A stretch of 64,000 nucleotides of DNA, taken from Platerodrilus igneus (Eukaryota > Arthropoda > Insecta > Coleoptera > Lycidae). Numbering within the stretch: the first letter of the stretch is position 1; every line of letters starts with the position of its first letter. Below are positions 34,111-46,774 of this stretch, in pieces. The stretch is from assembly GCA_036346225.1 (NCBI GenBank), contig JARFIW010001088.1, positions 1,550,001 to 1,614,000 on the forward strand, in the 5' to 3' direction. A model generated the notes under the pieces. It was not told the origin of the DNA and made no database searches. It saw only the letters and a program-made list of their open reading frames with translations. The position numbers and the translations under genes are program-made.

Positions 34111-35035
34111 ATGGATAAGAGTCACATTAAATTTTTAACTCTAAACACTAAAAGCAATAGGAGTGAATGGAAGTTTTTCCAACTAAAGGACTTCTTACAA
34201 CTAGCTCAACCTAATGTAATGATGCTGCAGGAGACTAACATTAACAATATAAATCATTTAAGGAGTATACCAAACTACACATCACTAATAAATCCGTCAT
34301 GTCGAAACTATTCCGGAACGATGCTCTTAGTAAAAGAAGGATGCGATCTAAAACTATCAAACCACTAAATTCTGATTGAATCATATTTGCAGTCAGCGCT
34401 ACTACTAATTGGTAATATGAAATTGTATATAATATATGTGTACTTCCCATATGATACTGAAAAGTATCTACAAATACTAGCGAGTCTTTAAAAATGGTTT
34501 GAGCAGCATTATGTCCGCCAGTGGTCACGTACAAGTCATTCTTGGAGGAGACTTTAACTGTACGCTAGATTTAGTAGTTGATAGAAAAAATTTAGTAGAA
34601 TACCGACCGGCTCTGTCCAAAAAGCTTCAAGAAATTGTACAAACGTTCCACCTCAGTGACTGTTGGAGTACATTAAATCCTGGGCGTCCTGTCTACACAT
34701 TTGTAACTTCTGCGTCTGCTTCAAGGCTAGATCGTTTCTACTGTAGCAAAAACATTATAAAGTATCTAATATCAGCCAATACACATTGCTCCTTTTCTGA
34801 TCATCTATCACTTGCCGTTGAACTAAAACTTTCATCCAAAAATTATGAATCTCGTTGCCCTTACTGGAAATTACCAAATCAACTTTTAGAAGATATAAAA
34901 TACGTTCGTTATATAAAAGATTTCTTGTTCAATTTTCTCGACAACACTGATTTAGATGACTCTCCTGTACAATGGGAAAAATTAAAACTTTCTATTAAGG
35001 AAATTACTATTTTATTCTGTGTCACGGTAATTTGA
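34111..35035 (+). pseudogene. LINE ORF2 endonuclease domain
   Basis: Two frames carry the apurinic-type endonuclease. The first (34111-34368) begins FLTLNTKSNRSEWK and has MMLQETNINN. The second (34499-35035) contains ILGGDFNCTLD, RLDRFYCS and the catalytic SDHLSLAVE motif. These correspond to the conserved N, E, D, N and SDH signatures of LINE endonucleases, which nick the target DNA. A stop at about 34367 and a frame change near 34490 break it. Confidence 0.82.
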
Positions 35036-36378
35036 TGAAAGCTACAAACGTGGGTTCTTTAGGGTAGATACGGTGACTTTTGCACCTCGGCTAACAAAGA
35101 CTCTTCTGCAGGGGTGGATCTTGATTCCTGCGCCAGAGACTTGATTAAAATGCCGAAAGAACTACGAAACCCCAAGTCCCACAGGTTTCGGATAATATCA
35201 CACCTAAAGAGCAAAATAAGTATAACAACGGTAGTCTCTACAATCATATAACTATATTTCAAAATAACTGAACTACAAGCACAAGCAATTTATCTGGAAT
35301 TAAATACACACCACAGTGGCAATGCAAATATAAACGTATTTTAATAACACACATAAAGGGTAATATATAAACCGGTATCCCAATAAAAGCAATGAATATA
35401 AGGTATTTTTCGTTTGTTGGCGAGTACAAATTGACATTAAACTAGCCGCAAAATATTTCTCGCTAGTAAGTAAATTTCAGAAACACAGAGGAGAAAGGCC
35501 TTACAAAAATACACACAAATGGCTTTTCACCTACAGGTTAGCAATAAATATTAATTAATGTAAATGATTACTCGCCAAAAAGCGGAATAAATTGAGCATA
35601 ACTGGACGATGCAATTACTAGCTAGTGAATCGCTGTGCTCCAGTGCTAACCTGTAACATGAGTAAACACACGAGCAGCTGGTGGTAGGATACCAAGAGTT
35701 TGATATTTTACCAATAACAATGCAATAATATAACCAGCATACGGCTAATTATACGGATTCAATCAACAATAAACAATAATTACGCCAATACTTGCGTAAC
35801 GTAACACACAATAAATACAGCAATAGGTATCACTAACTTCTAAGAATACAACCTGGAGTCGGGATCACTAATCAATGCTTTCTGCTTCCAACAATTTTTT
35901 AGTACCCAAGCCACTGAATGAAGTAATATTTAATATTGAATTTAAACGGGAATCCAAACGGATGATTAATACAGAATTGAAACGGACTCACAAGGAGCAT
36001 CCAAGGGCTGATATAAAGATCTGTTTACATGACACAAAATTAATACCAAAATTATAACCAAGATTAAGCACCCTGAAATAAGTAATATTAGTGCTGAAAT
36101 TTCAGGAAAATATACTTTACCACAGAAGTGGGTTTCAATGAATTAGTAGCTAACAAAGAGCAACTTTGATATTCATACAATACAAGATTCTGAAAGATAA
36201 ATAATTAATATCAGAACACACAAAACAGGAAAAACGTGGCTCACCTAATATAAGTAAAAGCAGAAAATATCCGCAAGGCGGTATTGTGAGTAGAAAAATA
36301 AACGTTTAAACCAATGGAATACCAAAATCTACTCCACAAATATATCATTTAATACATCCAAAACCGCTATAAGGCGAG
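35036..36378. other. Unassigned block between endonuclease and RT
   Basis: About 1.34 kb without clear LINE coding sequence, longer than the usual linker. The last few hundred bases could be decayed linker, because short peptides such as FNIEFKRESKRMINTELKRT at 35930-35990 occur. The first kilobase is AT-rich and matches nothing else I recognise here, so it may be an insertion. Confidence 0.4.
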
Positions 36379-38640
36379 ATGAAGATGGATGCATCAAAAG
36401 AATGCTTGTTAAAGCGGCGTTCATTGAAAGAAGAACAATGGCTTCCTCGACAGGTTCTTATCAACCCCCTCCAAATTGAAGTTATTAATTTAGCCAACAT
36501 AAAAGGTATTACAGACCATGAAGATCTGTTGAATAAAAACGAAGGACCGAGAATAGATGGTCTAACAGCAGAATTCTACAAAACATTCTGGAATGATCTT
36601 CAAACCCCTTTTTATCGAGTGTTTAACAAAGCGCTACAAAAAGGAATATTACCTAAGTCTACTAACAAAGGAATTATTACATTTATAGCAAAAAAAGGAT
36701 CCTGCTTTACAGAGATAAATGCATGGCGACCAATCTCGCTATTAAATGTAGACCTCAAAATAATAGCGAAGTGTATTGCAAACAGAATAATGAACGTAGT
36801 CCATACACTCATAAACCTTGATCAGTGCTTCTCAATTCCAAACAGAACTATATACAACGTATTATATCTGCACAGGGATGCCATCCTATATGCTAACGAC
36901 AACCATTTACCCCTAGCAATTCTAAATCTGGATCAAGAGACTGCCTTTGATTTAGTAAATCACAAGTATCTGTTTAAGATATTGGACTTGTTTGGTTTTG
37001 GAGAACGGTTTAAAGGATACATAAAAGCTTTATATACACAAGCCAAAGCCCACGTAAGGGTAGGGGCCTATCTTACTAGCGAAATTAAACTTTTTAAAGA
37101 AATCAGACAAGGATGTCCTCTTTCAGGGCCTCTTTTCACGTTATCCATTGAACCTTTCCTCCAATTGTGCCGAAACTTCCTGGTTGGTTTTCCTATGCCT
37201 ATAGATGCGTAGCAAAAACTTGTTGTTAGTGCGTACGCAGACAACGTTTCACTATTTATATCTATAGATAGTGACTTTGAAAAGTAAAAAAAAATTGTGA
37301 GGTGTGCTTCAAGACCAATTTGGATTGAAAATTAACGAAACCAAATCACAAGGTTTTCGGACTGGCGCGTGGAAGTTCAGGTCTGATCAGCTCTTAGGAT
37401 ATTCTTGGTCGTTTCAAAACATAAAAATATTGAGTGTTCTGTTTTCGGATAACATAAAAATCAACACACAGATAATTTTTGAAGAACTTGTAGGTAGAAC
37501 AGATAGGTCTATAGACTTAGAAAAAAATCGCACTGGGTGCGTCTCTCATTGGACGCAAAACAATTGTTAACAAATACATAGCTCCAAAATTGTGGCATTA
37601 CCTTCAGGTCCTACCCTTCACATCAGCACAGCTAACGGCTCTTCAAAAGAAGTTAATTGAGTTTAGGTGGAATAAAAGGCACTGGACGATTTCTAGAGAT
37701 CTACATCTATCTATACCACAAAGAGGCGTAAGGTTAGTCCATCTCAAAACGACACAACAATCCTTCCACTTACAGCTAAAACTTCGATTAATTGCAAGTA
37801 CTCCTAACGAGAAATTAACTTTATTAACGAGACATTTTGTTACAAAGAGTAACCCATATCATGTGTCCTGGCAATGGCTATGTAGTACAAACCTGCACGA
37901 CCGCCTACATAACACTTATCACAATCCCTTTATCAATATTTTGTTTGAAACCTGGACTAACCTTACTATCACAATACCTGAATTTCCGAGAACTTTAAGC
38001 GACCTACATAATATTTCTACTGGATCATTTAGATTAGTCACCACTACCAAGAAGCCTAAACTTTTCAGTGCCAGATGCAAAGATCTTGGTTTCACAACAT
38101 TGGAAAACTTTATGACAAACAAAAACAGCTGGCAATCTGATGAACAAATCTCAAACACTTTAACTAACAATTCACAGTTAGTTCGTAGTGAGATGCTTTC
38201 CCAGTACAAGACAATACAAGCTTTCTTCAAGTTGCACTTTAAGGATTTATGGGAAAAAGGTAAAGAAGTCTACCCCAATTTAAAACCATTGGTACATTTT
38301 TTTGAAAGAATAATTCCTATACAAAAGAATACAAAGAGTATCCTGCAGAAGTCCCTAACATCGGCATTTTTCAATACTGTAGATCCACTCGAACGACATT
38401 GGTCTGATGACAAAGTCAAATGGACAACATTTTTTACATCACCATCTTTAGAACACGACAGAACAGTAGCTTAGAGATTAGCAAACAATAGATTAGCAGA
38501 CAGTATATATTTACAGAAAACCGGAATTCTCCAAGAAAGGAAATGTCCGTGGTGCGAAGAAGAAGGAAATGCCTGGCATATTATACTGAATTGTTAATAG
38601 GTGCGGAACTATGAAAACGAATTGTGGTCATAATCCAATC
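36379..38640 (+). pseudogene. LINE ORF2 reverse transcriptase and C-terminal zinc motif
   Basis: The frame 36379-37212 holds RT blocks in order: GPRIDGLTAEFYKTFW, WRPISLLNVDLKIIAK, LAILNLDQETAFDLVNH and FKEIRQGCPLSGPLFTLSIEP. After a TAG at 37210 the active-site box reads AYADNVSLF, YADN in place of YADD. The frame 37590-38474 is the long C-terminal domain. A CPWCEEEGNAWHIILNC zinc motif lies at about 38550-38597 in a continuing frame. The layout, with endonuclease first, RT second, CCHC last and a CCHC ORF1, suits the L1/Tx1 group. It is disabled by several stops and shifts. Confidence 0.85.
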
Positions 38641-38804
38641 CTTGCAAACAGGAAAGAAAATCTTGATCAGAGATTTGTACTGCGGCTTCCCAAGTAGTAG
38701 TAAAGCTGGAGATTTAATAGACTTCCTTATAACCCTTGCGAAAAGTACTATTTACTGGTCTACAATAGATTTTAATAAAGAAGAAAAACAAGCATGCTAT
38801 CTAG

Positions 38805-38860
38805 AGTGTGTGTGTGTGTGTGTGTGTGAGTGTGTGTGTGTGTGTGTGTGGGTGGGTGGG

Positions 38861-38956
<96 letters not shown>

Positions 38957-38970
38957 TGTGTGTGTGTGTC
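38805..38970. repeat. (GT)n-(GTGC)n microsatellite
   Basis: TGTG dinucleotides pass into a long TGCG tetranucleotide array and back. It directly follows the end of the LINE, so it may have grown from the LINE 3' end. Frames across it are not genes. Confidence 0.95.
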
Positions 38971-39091
38971 TATATGTAGGTATGTGTGTATGTATATATA
39001 CGTACATAAAAACTGTATCATCTGTATGTATCCACTCTTATTGTAAAATACTCTAATCTTCTGTATAATTTGTAAATATTCAACTGTTGTA

Positions 39092-39143
39092 ATAAATAAT
39101 AATAATAATAATAATAATAACACACACACACACACACACACAC
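39092..39143. repeat. (TAA)n then (CA)n microsatellite
   Basis: Ten or so AAT units are followed at once by a CA run. No gene is nearby. Confidence 0.9.
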
Positions 39144-40640
39144 TCACAACGTTCGGGTCCATAAAATTGCTACGTGCTTCCCTCAAAAGGATATCTGCCT
39201 AAGAGTCCCACGACTTGGGTGCCAAAAATTGCTACGAGCTCTAGGAGCTGCTAAGAGTGCTTCTGTTGGTGATGATGTGATGTACCTATTTTAAATGCTA
39301 CCTCTACTTAATGAAGTTTGCCACGTCTGCTCAGTTGCTTTCTGAAAATAAAGCTAACTACTCAAAAAAAATGCTGCTCCGGTAATTCGCCTACTTTTAT
39401 TAACAGATAAGGAAAAATATACACACCAAAATCAAAATTATACTCCTCTTTCACATATTATTTACATATTAAATACATTATAATGTAATTAAGGGCAGCT
39501 ATGTTTGCCGGCACATCCCCAATGCTCCACCCGAAGGTACTACATTGGGTTCAAACGCGAAAAGTAAACGTGCTCTAAATTTAATCTACCTTCAGGTTAA
39601 TCAACACTAAATAAAAATCTAGCAAACTGAAACTAAAAATAGGGTTTAAAGAATGGTATCCCTAGCGTTGATTCTGGAGTTAGCCCGATATACAAGACAC
39701 ACGCAAAAATGAATGGGGAGGGATCCGTAATACCGGATAGCAGCTGCCAGCTTTGCTTACCGGTTCGACCTGAAGGGTCGTCTTAAAACTATCCAAATCT
39801 ATCTAGCTAATATTAAAATGGATTCAAATTTTCTAAGCATTCGCCAAATGTTTAGTAGTGAATCCAGCCTGTTTTATATATTTACAAATTCGTCCCTTTT
39901 GGTTTAAGTATTTATTCAAATTTTATCCTAAATTTGTCCAGGTCGTTCCCTATTATTCCCTAACTTACATATTATAAGTACAATCTTCTTTCCTGTATAT
40001 ACTGCCACCAAAAATTGGCGGCAAAACGTCTAGGAAATAAAATCAATCTACAGAATAAAAATACAGGGAAAAATATAAATATAAAATAAGTATAAATATA
40101 ATATAAGTATATAAATAAACATAAGATAAATTAATAAATATCTAAATATGCAAAAGCATGCAACAGTGCATAAATTAGCATAAGCATCGCCCAAATTATC
40201 AGTTGCACTCGCATAAGCATTATGATGGCTAGCGCCATTACGCATAAAACATGCTCATTAGATTATTTCAAAATCTCCTTATTAATACAAGTCAATGCTT
40301 ATGAGAGTACAGCCGCCACAATTTTAATCCTACCTCGTATATAAATTTCCCAAGCATCCGAAGATCTGGTCGTCTTTTTACGTCTATTAGTATCTTACTG
40401 CTAAGGAGAGATGATGCACTGTTCAAGTTTTGGTGGGTATGCACTAAACGTTCTAGAGGGATCACAATCACTATCACTTTTAAGTCCTGGGGGATGCGTG
40501 GCTTCACTCTATTTTATTTCTTTATTTATTTGCTGATTTAAGTTAATTAGGATTTACTGATTTATTTTGTTTGTTATTTATGTGTTATAGTTTATTCCAG
40601 ATTCCGATTTTTCCGCGCTATAAGGTGGGACAGTGATTGT
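39144..40640. other. No gene; contains a SINE 3' fragment
   Basis: On minus, about 39510-39542 repeats the 3' body of the SINE at 2130-2430. The rest is AT-rich and unrecognised. Confidence 0.4.
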
Positions 40641-40869
40641 TTTAGTGGTGTGGGGTTTGTCTTGCATATTAGATTTTGGTTATTGATTTTTGCTTTAGTT
40701 TTTGCTTTTCATTTTTTTATTTTATTTTTAATATTTTTTTAATTTTTTTTTACTTTTATACAGGTTTTGGTTATATCATGCTCATGTCCGTTTCTCATGC
40801 CAAGTCAAAATCAAAAATTTTTTCAATCCTCCCCTACCACTTCCGATTTACGCGCGGTTATCACCGTCT

Positions 40870-41530
40870 AATCTCGCGACCCTTCCCGAAAATTCTTTGA
40901 AGACTGTTCAGAACGCTTTCTGGTTAGCCACTTCCCTGACTTCTTCTAGGTTCTTTGGCCATGCTAGTCCTGCGATAGCTAATTTCACATCAGATAACCT
41001 TCGATTTGACAACTCGAGTAGGCAGTCGAAGAGCACGTGCTCTGCGCTTTCTGCGCCTTTACCGCATTCGCATTCGGTTAAACCGAATCTTTGTAAATAC
41101 GCTTTCAGTGCGCCGTGCCCTGTTATCAGTTGCACCATTTTATGATCGAGTTTCACTTCGATCGTATTTCTAGCTTCTATGCTCGGTATGAATTTGTGGG
41201 TCAACCTGCCCGTGGCAGCGTTGTTCCACCTCTCTTCCCATTGTCGGATTGACTTTTCGCGCAGCTTTATTTTAATTATAGACCTCGGTATCGACGAATG
41301 TGATATCCGAAAGACGCTCGTTGTGGCCTATTTAGCTAATTCATCAGCCCTATCGTTTCCTATGTTACCATCGTGCGACCTGACCCAACAGAACTTTAAA
41401 TGTCGAAACTCGAGCGCAGTATGTGCTATCATCCAGACGTCCGTTTGGAAGTCTGTCGAGGTGTTCATGTTTGTTAAAACCGTCAGTGCCGATTTACTAT
41501 CACTGATTATATAATACTCGTCTCTGCCCG
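40870..41530 (-). pseudogene. RNase H-bearing LINE (R1/I-like), 3' fragment
   Basis: On minus the RNase H end reads IISDSKSALTVLTNMN and later RSHDGNIGNDRADELAK (about 41510-41330), with the catalytic D and the H and D near its end. The C-terminal region KMVQLITGHGALKAYLQRFG and CECGKGAESAEHVLFDC follows at 41150-41010; this zinc-like motif ends LINEs of the R1/I/Jockey range. A TAG after DELAK and frame changes show decay. The RT itself is not present. The 3' non-coding tail probably runs to about 40640. Confidence 0.78.
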
Positions 41531-43605
41531 TATGGTTTATTACGTAATCGATAGGCTACATATATACACCCCCCCCCCCAACATTCCCTTAACAATACAT
41601 TTCGATATCAAAAATATTTCCAGATAAATTTTTCCAATTAATACAATCAGAGAAATCAATAGGGCTTTACCACATTTCCTACTATAACCCTGGTTTCTTA
41701 CGAGTTCATAGTAAACCTTAACCTTTCGTACTAATTTTTGCACATCAATAATCATAAAGACCCTTTTACCTTGTACATAAATCAAATATTATAAATCACT
41801 TCTTATCATAAATTCCCACATAAAATAAATACAATATACATAATTCAAATTAAATTTTTCAATCGGAATCCTTTCTCAAATTTGTCCTTTTAGTTCATAA
41901 AATTATATACCTCAATGCACCTGTTCACACACATATACAATGAAAAAGCATCAGTTACCTGGATTCCATAACTGCACACGGGCCTGCCATCATTCTATCG
42001 GTGACCGCGGTATTCAGGAACACCCCAATCTGGATTGCAACCCCATAAACTGCAAGGCTGCGACCATAAGACCAAGACGTGATCTCGTTTACCAAGGCTT
42101 CTAAACTCCCAAACCTCAATTAATACCATAAATTTGTTTGTAAACCACCAAACCGACCAAACACTGATATCGACTCCATTTCAAAGTAGATGCTTTGCAC
42201 ACTTAGTGCAAATTAAAAGCAAACTGTTTTTACTTACATCAAATTAAACTTCTACAGAAAACGTAAAAGCATTTCTGGCATTAGAGCCGTCAGCTTGTCG
42301 AGATATAATAACAGTAAGCTAGTTGAGACTAAGCCAGCGACATACACTTGTTGAAAATTAATAGCGTAAAAGAGATATTCTCTTTCTCTACCCCTCAGAT
42401 CTGCCAAATTCTTAATAATTTCTACAATACAAACATTCCTACACAACAATTCTTCGTAAAACCTTCAACTGCCACTCGTTTCCACAAACACCTCTCTAAT
42501 GTACACAATTTTCCTTGTATTTTATTTAAACGACACTCATTTCTTTGAAAATGACTTGAAGCTAACAAACACTCGCACGTTACTAAATGAATTCATCAAA
42601 TTTTGACACCCTATCTTAAAATAACCTTGTACGAACCCCAATCAACGAACGCTATGGTTTTAAACTACGCCCCTCAAAATAATAAGTGTTATGTCTATCT
42701 CACTCCAATATATGCGCTAAAATTAACTATCTCTTACTTTGTTTTCCATGTCTGTGGTATAACTAACAACTGCTACTTACTCCACTAATCTTGTATTCGC
42801 TCAAATTAACGAACGCAAACGCTTTAATACTACGCCTCTCAACACAACACGTGTTATATCTATTTCACTCCAACATATGCGCTAAAATCACTCATCTCTT
42901 ACTTTGCATCTTCGTTTGCAAACTTCCTTCGTAACAATCAACAGTTACCCTTAAAACTTAAATTTTACATCTTTTTAAGAGGCTATAAATTTAATCTAAT
43001 TAACGTCTGAACTAACAACTACCTGGAGTTTCTGTTGTTTGTGCAACGTTTTACCCTATTAAATACACGAAAACATACGACGGTTACATCTGTTTATAGT
43101 TTAATGATACATGGAAGGTTTCTTCAAAACCTCTTAAAACGCCTTTACTTAATAATGTAACTGCCACTTTGCTTGTAAGCTAAACGGTTTTAAATCATAG
43201 AAATGAAGCTAAAACTTTTCAGAAATTATTCCTACAATTTATAACGGAATGTTTTTAATATGACACACGCTATACTCTATGAGTATGCCGGGTGTAGAAT
43301 TGTTTCACGCACTATATGGATTTCCATGTTAAATTCTTAATGTTCAAATATTGGCTTTCCAAATTATTTTAGAAAAAAAGTGTAAACATGTTTCTTGTAG
43401 AGAAAAAAATACTGTATACAACAGTATCATTAATTATTTTCTTACTCTTTATACAGGGGTTAAAATTAAGGAAATTAAAACTACTATTTTAACAAAAATA
43501 GGTTGTGCCTTGGATTCGTTGAAACAAAAAACAATTGTTAGTAAGCTGTAATTTTAGCGCTTTACCCACAAATTTAGACGTATTTATGTATTATGTATTC
43601 TTTGA
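41531..43605. other. No gene; poly-C run and a local duplication
   Basis: An 11-C run lies at 41569-41579. A segment of about 100 bases at 42638-42745 (AACGAACGC, TACGCC, CAATATATGCGCTAAAAT) recurs at about 42806-42910. No coding frame is credible. Confidence 0.5.
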
Positions 43606-44400
43606 ATGAAAAGATCTTAGTGGTAAAATAGTACTATTCTGGTGTTAGTGCACAAGCACTAAGTGATATGTTTGCTCTTGAATATCCGGATTGACCAATT
43701 CCAAGTTACATTACTGTTGGAAGAATGATTCGCAAATGTGAAGTTACTGGTACTTTAAATAATAAGTGTAAATGAAGTGAAAACGTCCAACAGAATGTAA
43801 GACATCTAGATAATGCAAACGTTGTCGACGTATTACTTTCAGTAACTAAAAATCCTAATGTAAGTGTGTGCCAACTAGCTGAAAATGTTGGGCTACACTA
43901 CACTACAGCACACAAAATTTTGAAAAAGCACAAGTACCGATCCTACAAATATGCCAAATATCAGTGCAATCAAGAATTGCGTCCAAATGATATGAGAAAA
44001 GGGTTGAGTTTTGCTACAACATTATCAAAAAAGCAAACGAAAATATAAGTTTTTTAAGAAATATCTGTTTACAGATGAGTGCACGTTCACGCTTCACAAT
44101 GAGCCAAACACGCAAAATTGTAGGATTTGGGCTACACAAAATCCTCAAAATTATTTAGAAACGAGAACCCAATATCCACAAAAATTAAATGTTTGGGTCT
44201 GTATCTTGGGGCATTTATTATTGGATCGTTTTTCCTTGTCGGAAATTTAACGTCTGAACGTTTTTTAGAACTATTGTCCGAAGAAATATCACCAGCTATA
44301 AATGAAGTTGCGCCAGAATATGACGAAATTTGGTTTTAGATGGATGGTTGTTCTCTACATAACAGTCGTGACGTCCACCAATATTTAAATCAAAGCTTTA
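43606..44400 (+). pseudogene. Tc1/mariner-superfamily transposase, partial
   Basis: The N-terminal helix-turn-helix half includes SAQALSDMFALEYPD (about 43650) and LAENVGLHYTTAHKILKKHKY (43880-43940). The catalytic half begins with LFTDECTFTLHNEPN, the first aspartate, at 44060. It goes on in two frames through QYPQKLNVWV and NLTSERFLELLSEEI to MDGCSLHNSRDVHQYLN, the second aspartate, at about 44340. The third catalytic region and the 3' end are missing. Several stops and a frame change at about 44220 make it inactive. No terminal repeats were identified. Confidence 0.75.
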
Positions 44401-46040
44401 ATTTGAACATTTATTATACTAATTGCTTTTTATGTTAATTCGTTGAATAAGGTTTAATTCTTGTTCTATTGCAGATTATTACACTCGTTAATTTATAAAT
44501 TCTCATTATGTAAGGAAGATAAAATTTAACAGTGTAGCAATTTTATTTTCTACCTAGATATGTTCATATAATTAATCCCTTTATTTAATAATAAACAATA
44601 TAATGCATAATAATGTTATTCAATCCACTAATTAAATATTACCTATTGCCCAATAAAGTATTAGCATTCAATAAAAATTTAATTTCCACGGTGACAAAAT
44701 AAAAGTTTCCATTTAGTATCATTCCTAGAGCTCCATCTATTTAAGAAATTGTGAAGTGATTGTGTTGCCGGGCAGCAACTCGCTTGACCCCAGACACTTC
44801 CAATACAGCTGTGGTGAAAGCAGGTCGAATTGTTCCTAGAAACAATGGTTTTTTGCAGTCTTTCGTGTTGGAAGCACGTGCGGATTAAGTTCTGTTAGGA
44901 GAATGTCATCTCCGAAAGGCACTTTTGATTGTCCATTTGTTGGAACGGCTCGTAGATGACGTGAAATTTTTGTGAAAGGCCGTGGTAACATGCAACTTTA
45001 TTTATATATAACATGAAATTGTACATATAGTATTCAAGTTAAATTATCATGCAACGTTTGATAATTTTCGTGGTTTAATTTTATGCATAAAGCAACTTTA
45101 AATTAACATGCAGATTGGTAATCAGGAGACTGGTTTATGTTATTTTTCATTAAAAGCAAGAAGAAAATATAGGTTTTTACGCTTTGTTCATGGTGTGGAT
45201 CTGGCGAAATTTAATTACTCAAAATGGAGGCCGAGTAATGTGGAATTTCAGTATGCAGTACAATTATTCGTTCTAAATTGGAGATTTCCGTATTTCAATG
45301 CTGACGTAAGCTTCCTTTATGGTATTTTTTAGACAGACGGAGTTCTGGTATGTAGAAAATTGTTTTCGTATGTTAGCTGAACTATGGACATTGTAATCAG
45401 ATTATTTTTTGGTTTAATCAAGTTATTTAAACTTCTAAATAAGTCAAGGACAGACCACAATTATATTTTTCAATATTAAGCAATAGGAATCTGTAACTTT
45501 TACATATCTAATTCTTTCATTAATTCAATGAAACTACGGTAGATGTCATTACGTGTTATAGAAAGTAAATTCTTCTATTTATGAGAACTTAGAAATTAAA
45601 CTTCTATGTTTGCTATTTCATTAATAACTATTTGGAATTATCCATTGTAAGGTTAAGGTAGATCTACCAAAACTAACATTTTTGTTATCAATAAGCAACA
45701 GTTTAGAAAGCAACTTTATGCTTTATCTATTTGTTAATAAAACCACATTTAATTTGATTGGTACTGATTTTATACAGTGCCTTTGTAAATAATTTTCATA
45801 AATTAAATTAATCACAATATAAAGAAAGATATTTTGTAAAAAAGCACATAATTGAATACTAGAGGAATAGATTTTTATTTTTGAACAAGACTATTCTTTT
45901 TAATTAGGATGAATGAAAGTTAATTCCATTTGAATTTAAAAAATTTTTGAGTATAAATGCACAAACAGTGTTATTCTTTGTTTAATTTGTTCACAGGTGT
46001 AGCAGTGAATTACTAAGATCAAGGTCGAGCCATAAGGTAA
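44401..46040. other. No gene seen
   Basis: AT-rich. A frame at 45108-45332 has no family features. One less AT-rich patch at 44760-44970 has no detectable coding or RNA structure. Confidence 0.4.
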
Positions 46041-46044
46041 GAAA

Positions 46045-46185
46045 CTTCAGGGATTATGTTGTCTTTAATAAACAGTATAGCGGTTATAGAATAAAGGTTT
46101 CCGCATTTGCCTTGTACAAGGGACTTGAGTAAGGTCTTCTCTGTATAGAAAAATACGGTGGCGCCTTATTCTTCATATTTTTGGT
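46045..46185 (-). repeat. Fragment of the 2-kb repeat (copy C)
   Basis: On minus it contains GACCAAAAATATGAAGAATAAG, GCGCCACCGTATTTTTC and ATGCGGAAACCTTTAT, in the same order as in copies A and B. Confidence 0.6.
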
Positions 46186-46188
46186 CAC

Positions 46189-46690
46189 AATTCAACCCCG
46201 ACCCACAGCTCATGTTCCACCCAGAGCATATAGTTCGTACGTAGTGAACACACTCCACTCACCGAACTACGACAATGTTAAAATTTTAGAAATTGAAAAC
46301 AATTATAAACATAGACTATTCTTAGAAGCATTTCATATTCAACAACTAAATGACAGTATTAACAACAAACAAGACACACAAAATTTAAACACTATATACA
46401 CATATCTATACAGTTTTAAAAAAATTTACAAAAACAAAAATTTCACTTCTGTTCTGTTATAAAGTTTTCTGTTACACACATAAAATACCTTTCAAGACCA
46501 AAACACAAATGTATCTAGTAGTTATTAAATGACAGCTACATAAAATATATTCAAAATCGATATCGCATGTAAAGTTTTTATATTTTAATTCAAGTTTTTA
46601 TTGTAAGTACTTTTGACTTTGTAACTGTTTCTATTTGTAATGTGTTAGGTTATGATTAAGGTTTTAAATAAACCGAAACGTAAACAATAA
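46189..46690 (+). mobile_element. Penelope-like element 3' end
   Basis: The frame 46181-46462 includes YDNVKILEIENNYKHRLFLEAFHIQ and KQDTQNLNTIY, which resemble the residues downstream of the GIY-YIG endonuclease in Penelope-like retroelements. A 3' non-coding tail with AAATAAACCGAAACGTAAAC follows near 46665. Only this end is present. The family call rests on about 60 residues. Confidence 0.5.
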
Positions 46691-46774
46691 ATGCAGATGG
46701 ATTTTTAATATTTACGCATCAATTGAAGGAAATATCCCAAAAAATAATTACGCCATTTTGACATTTTATATATA

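Noticed and set aside
38797..39186. Frames rich in THARTHAR or CVRACV
   Set aside because: Products of the (GTGC)n/(GT)n array; no gene.
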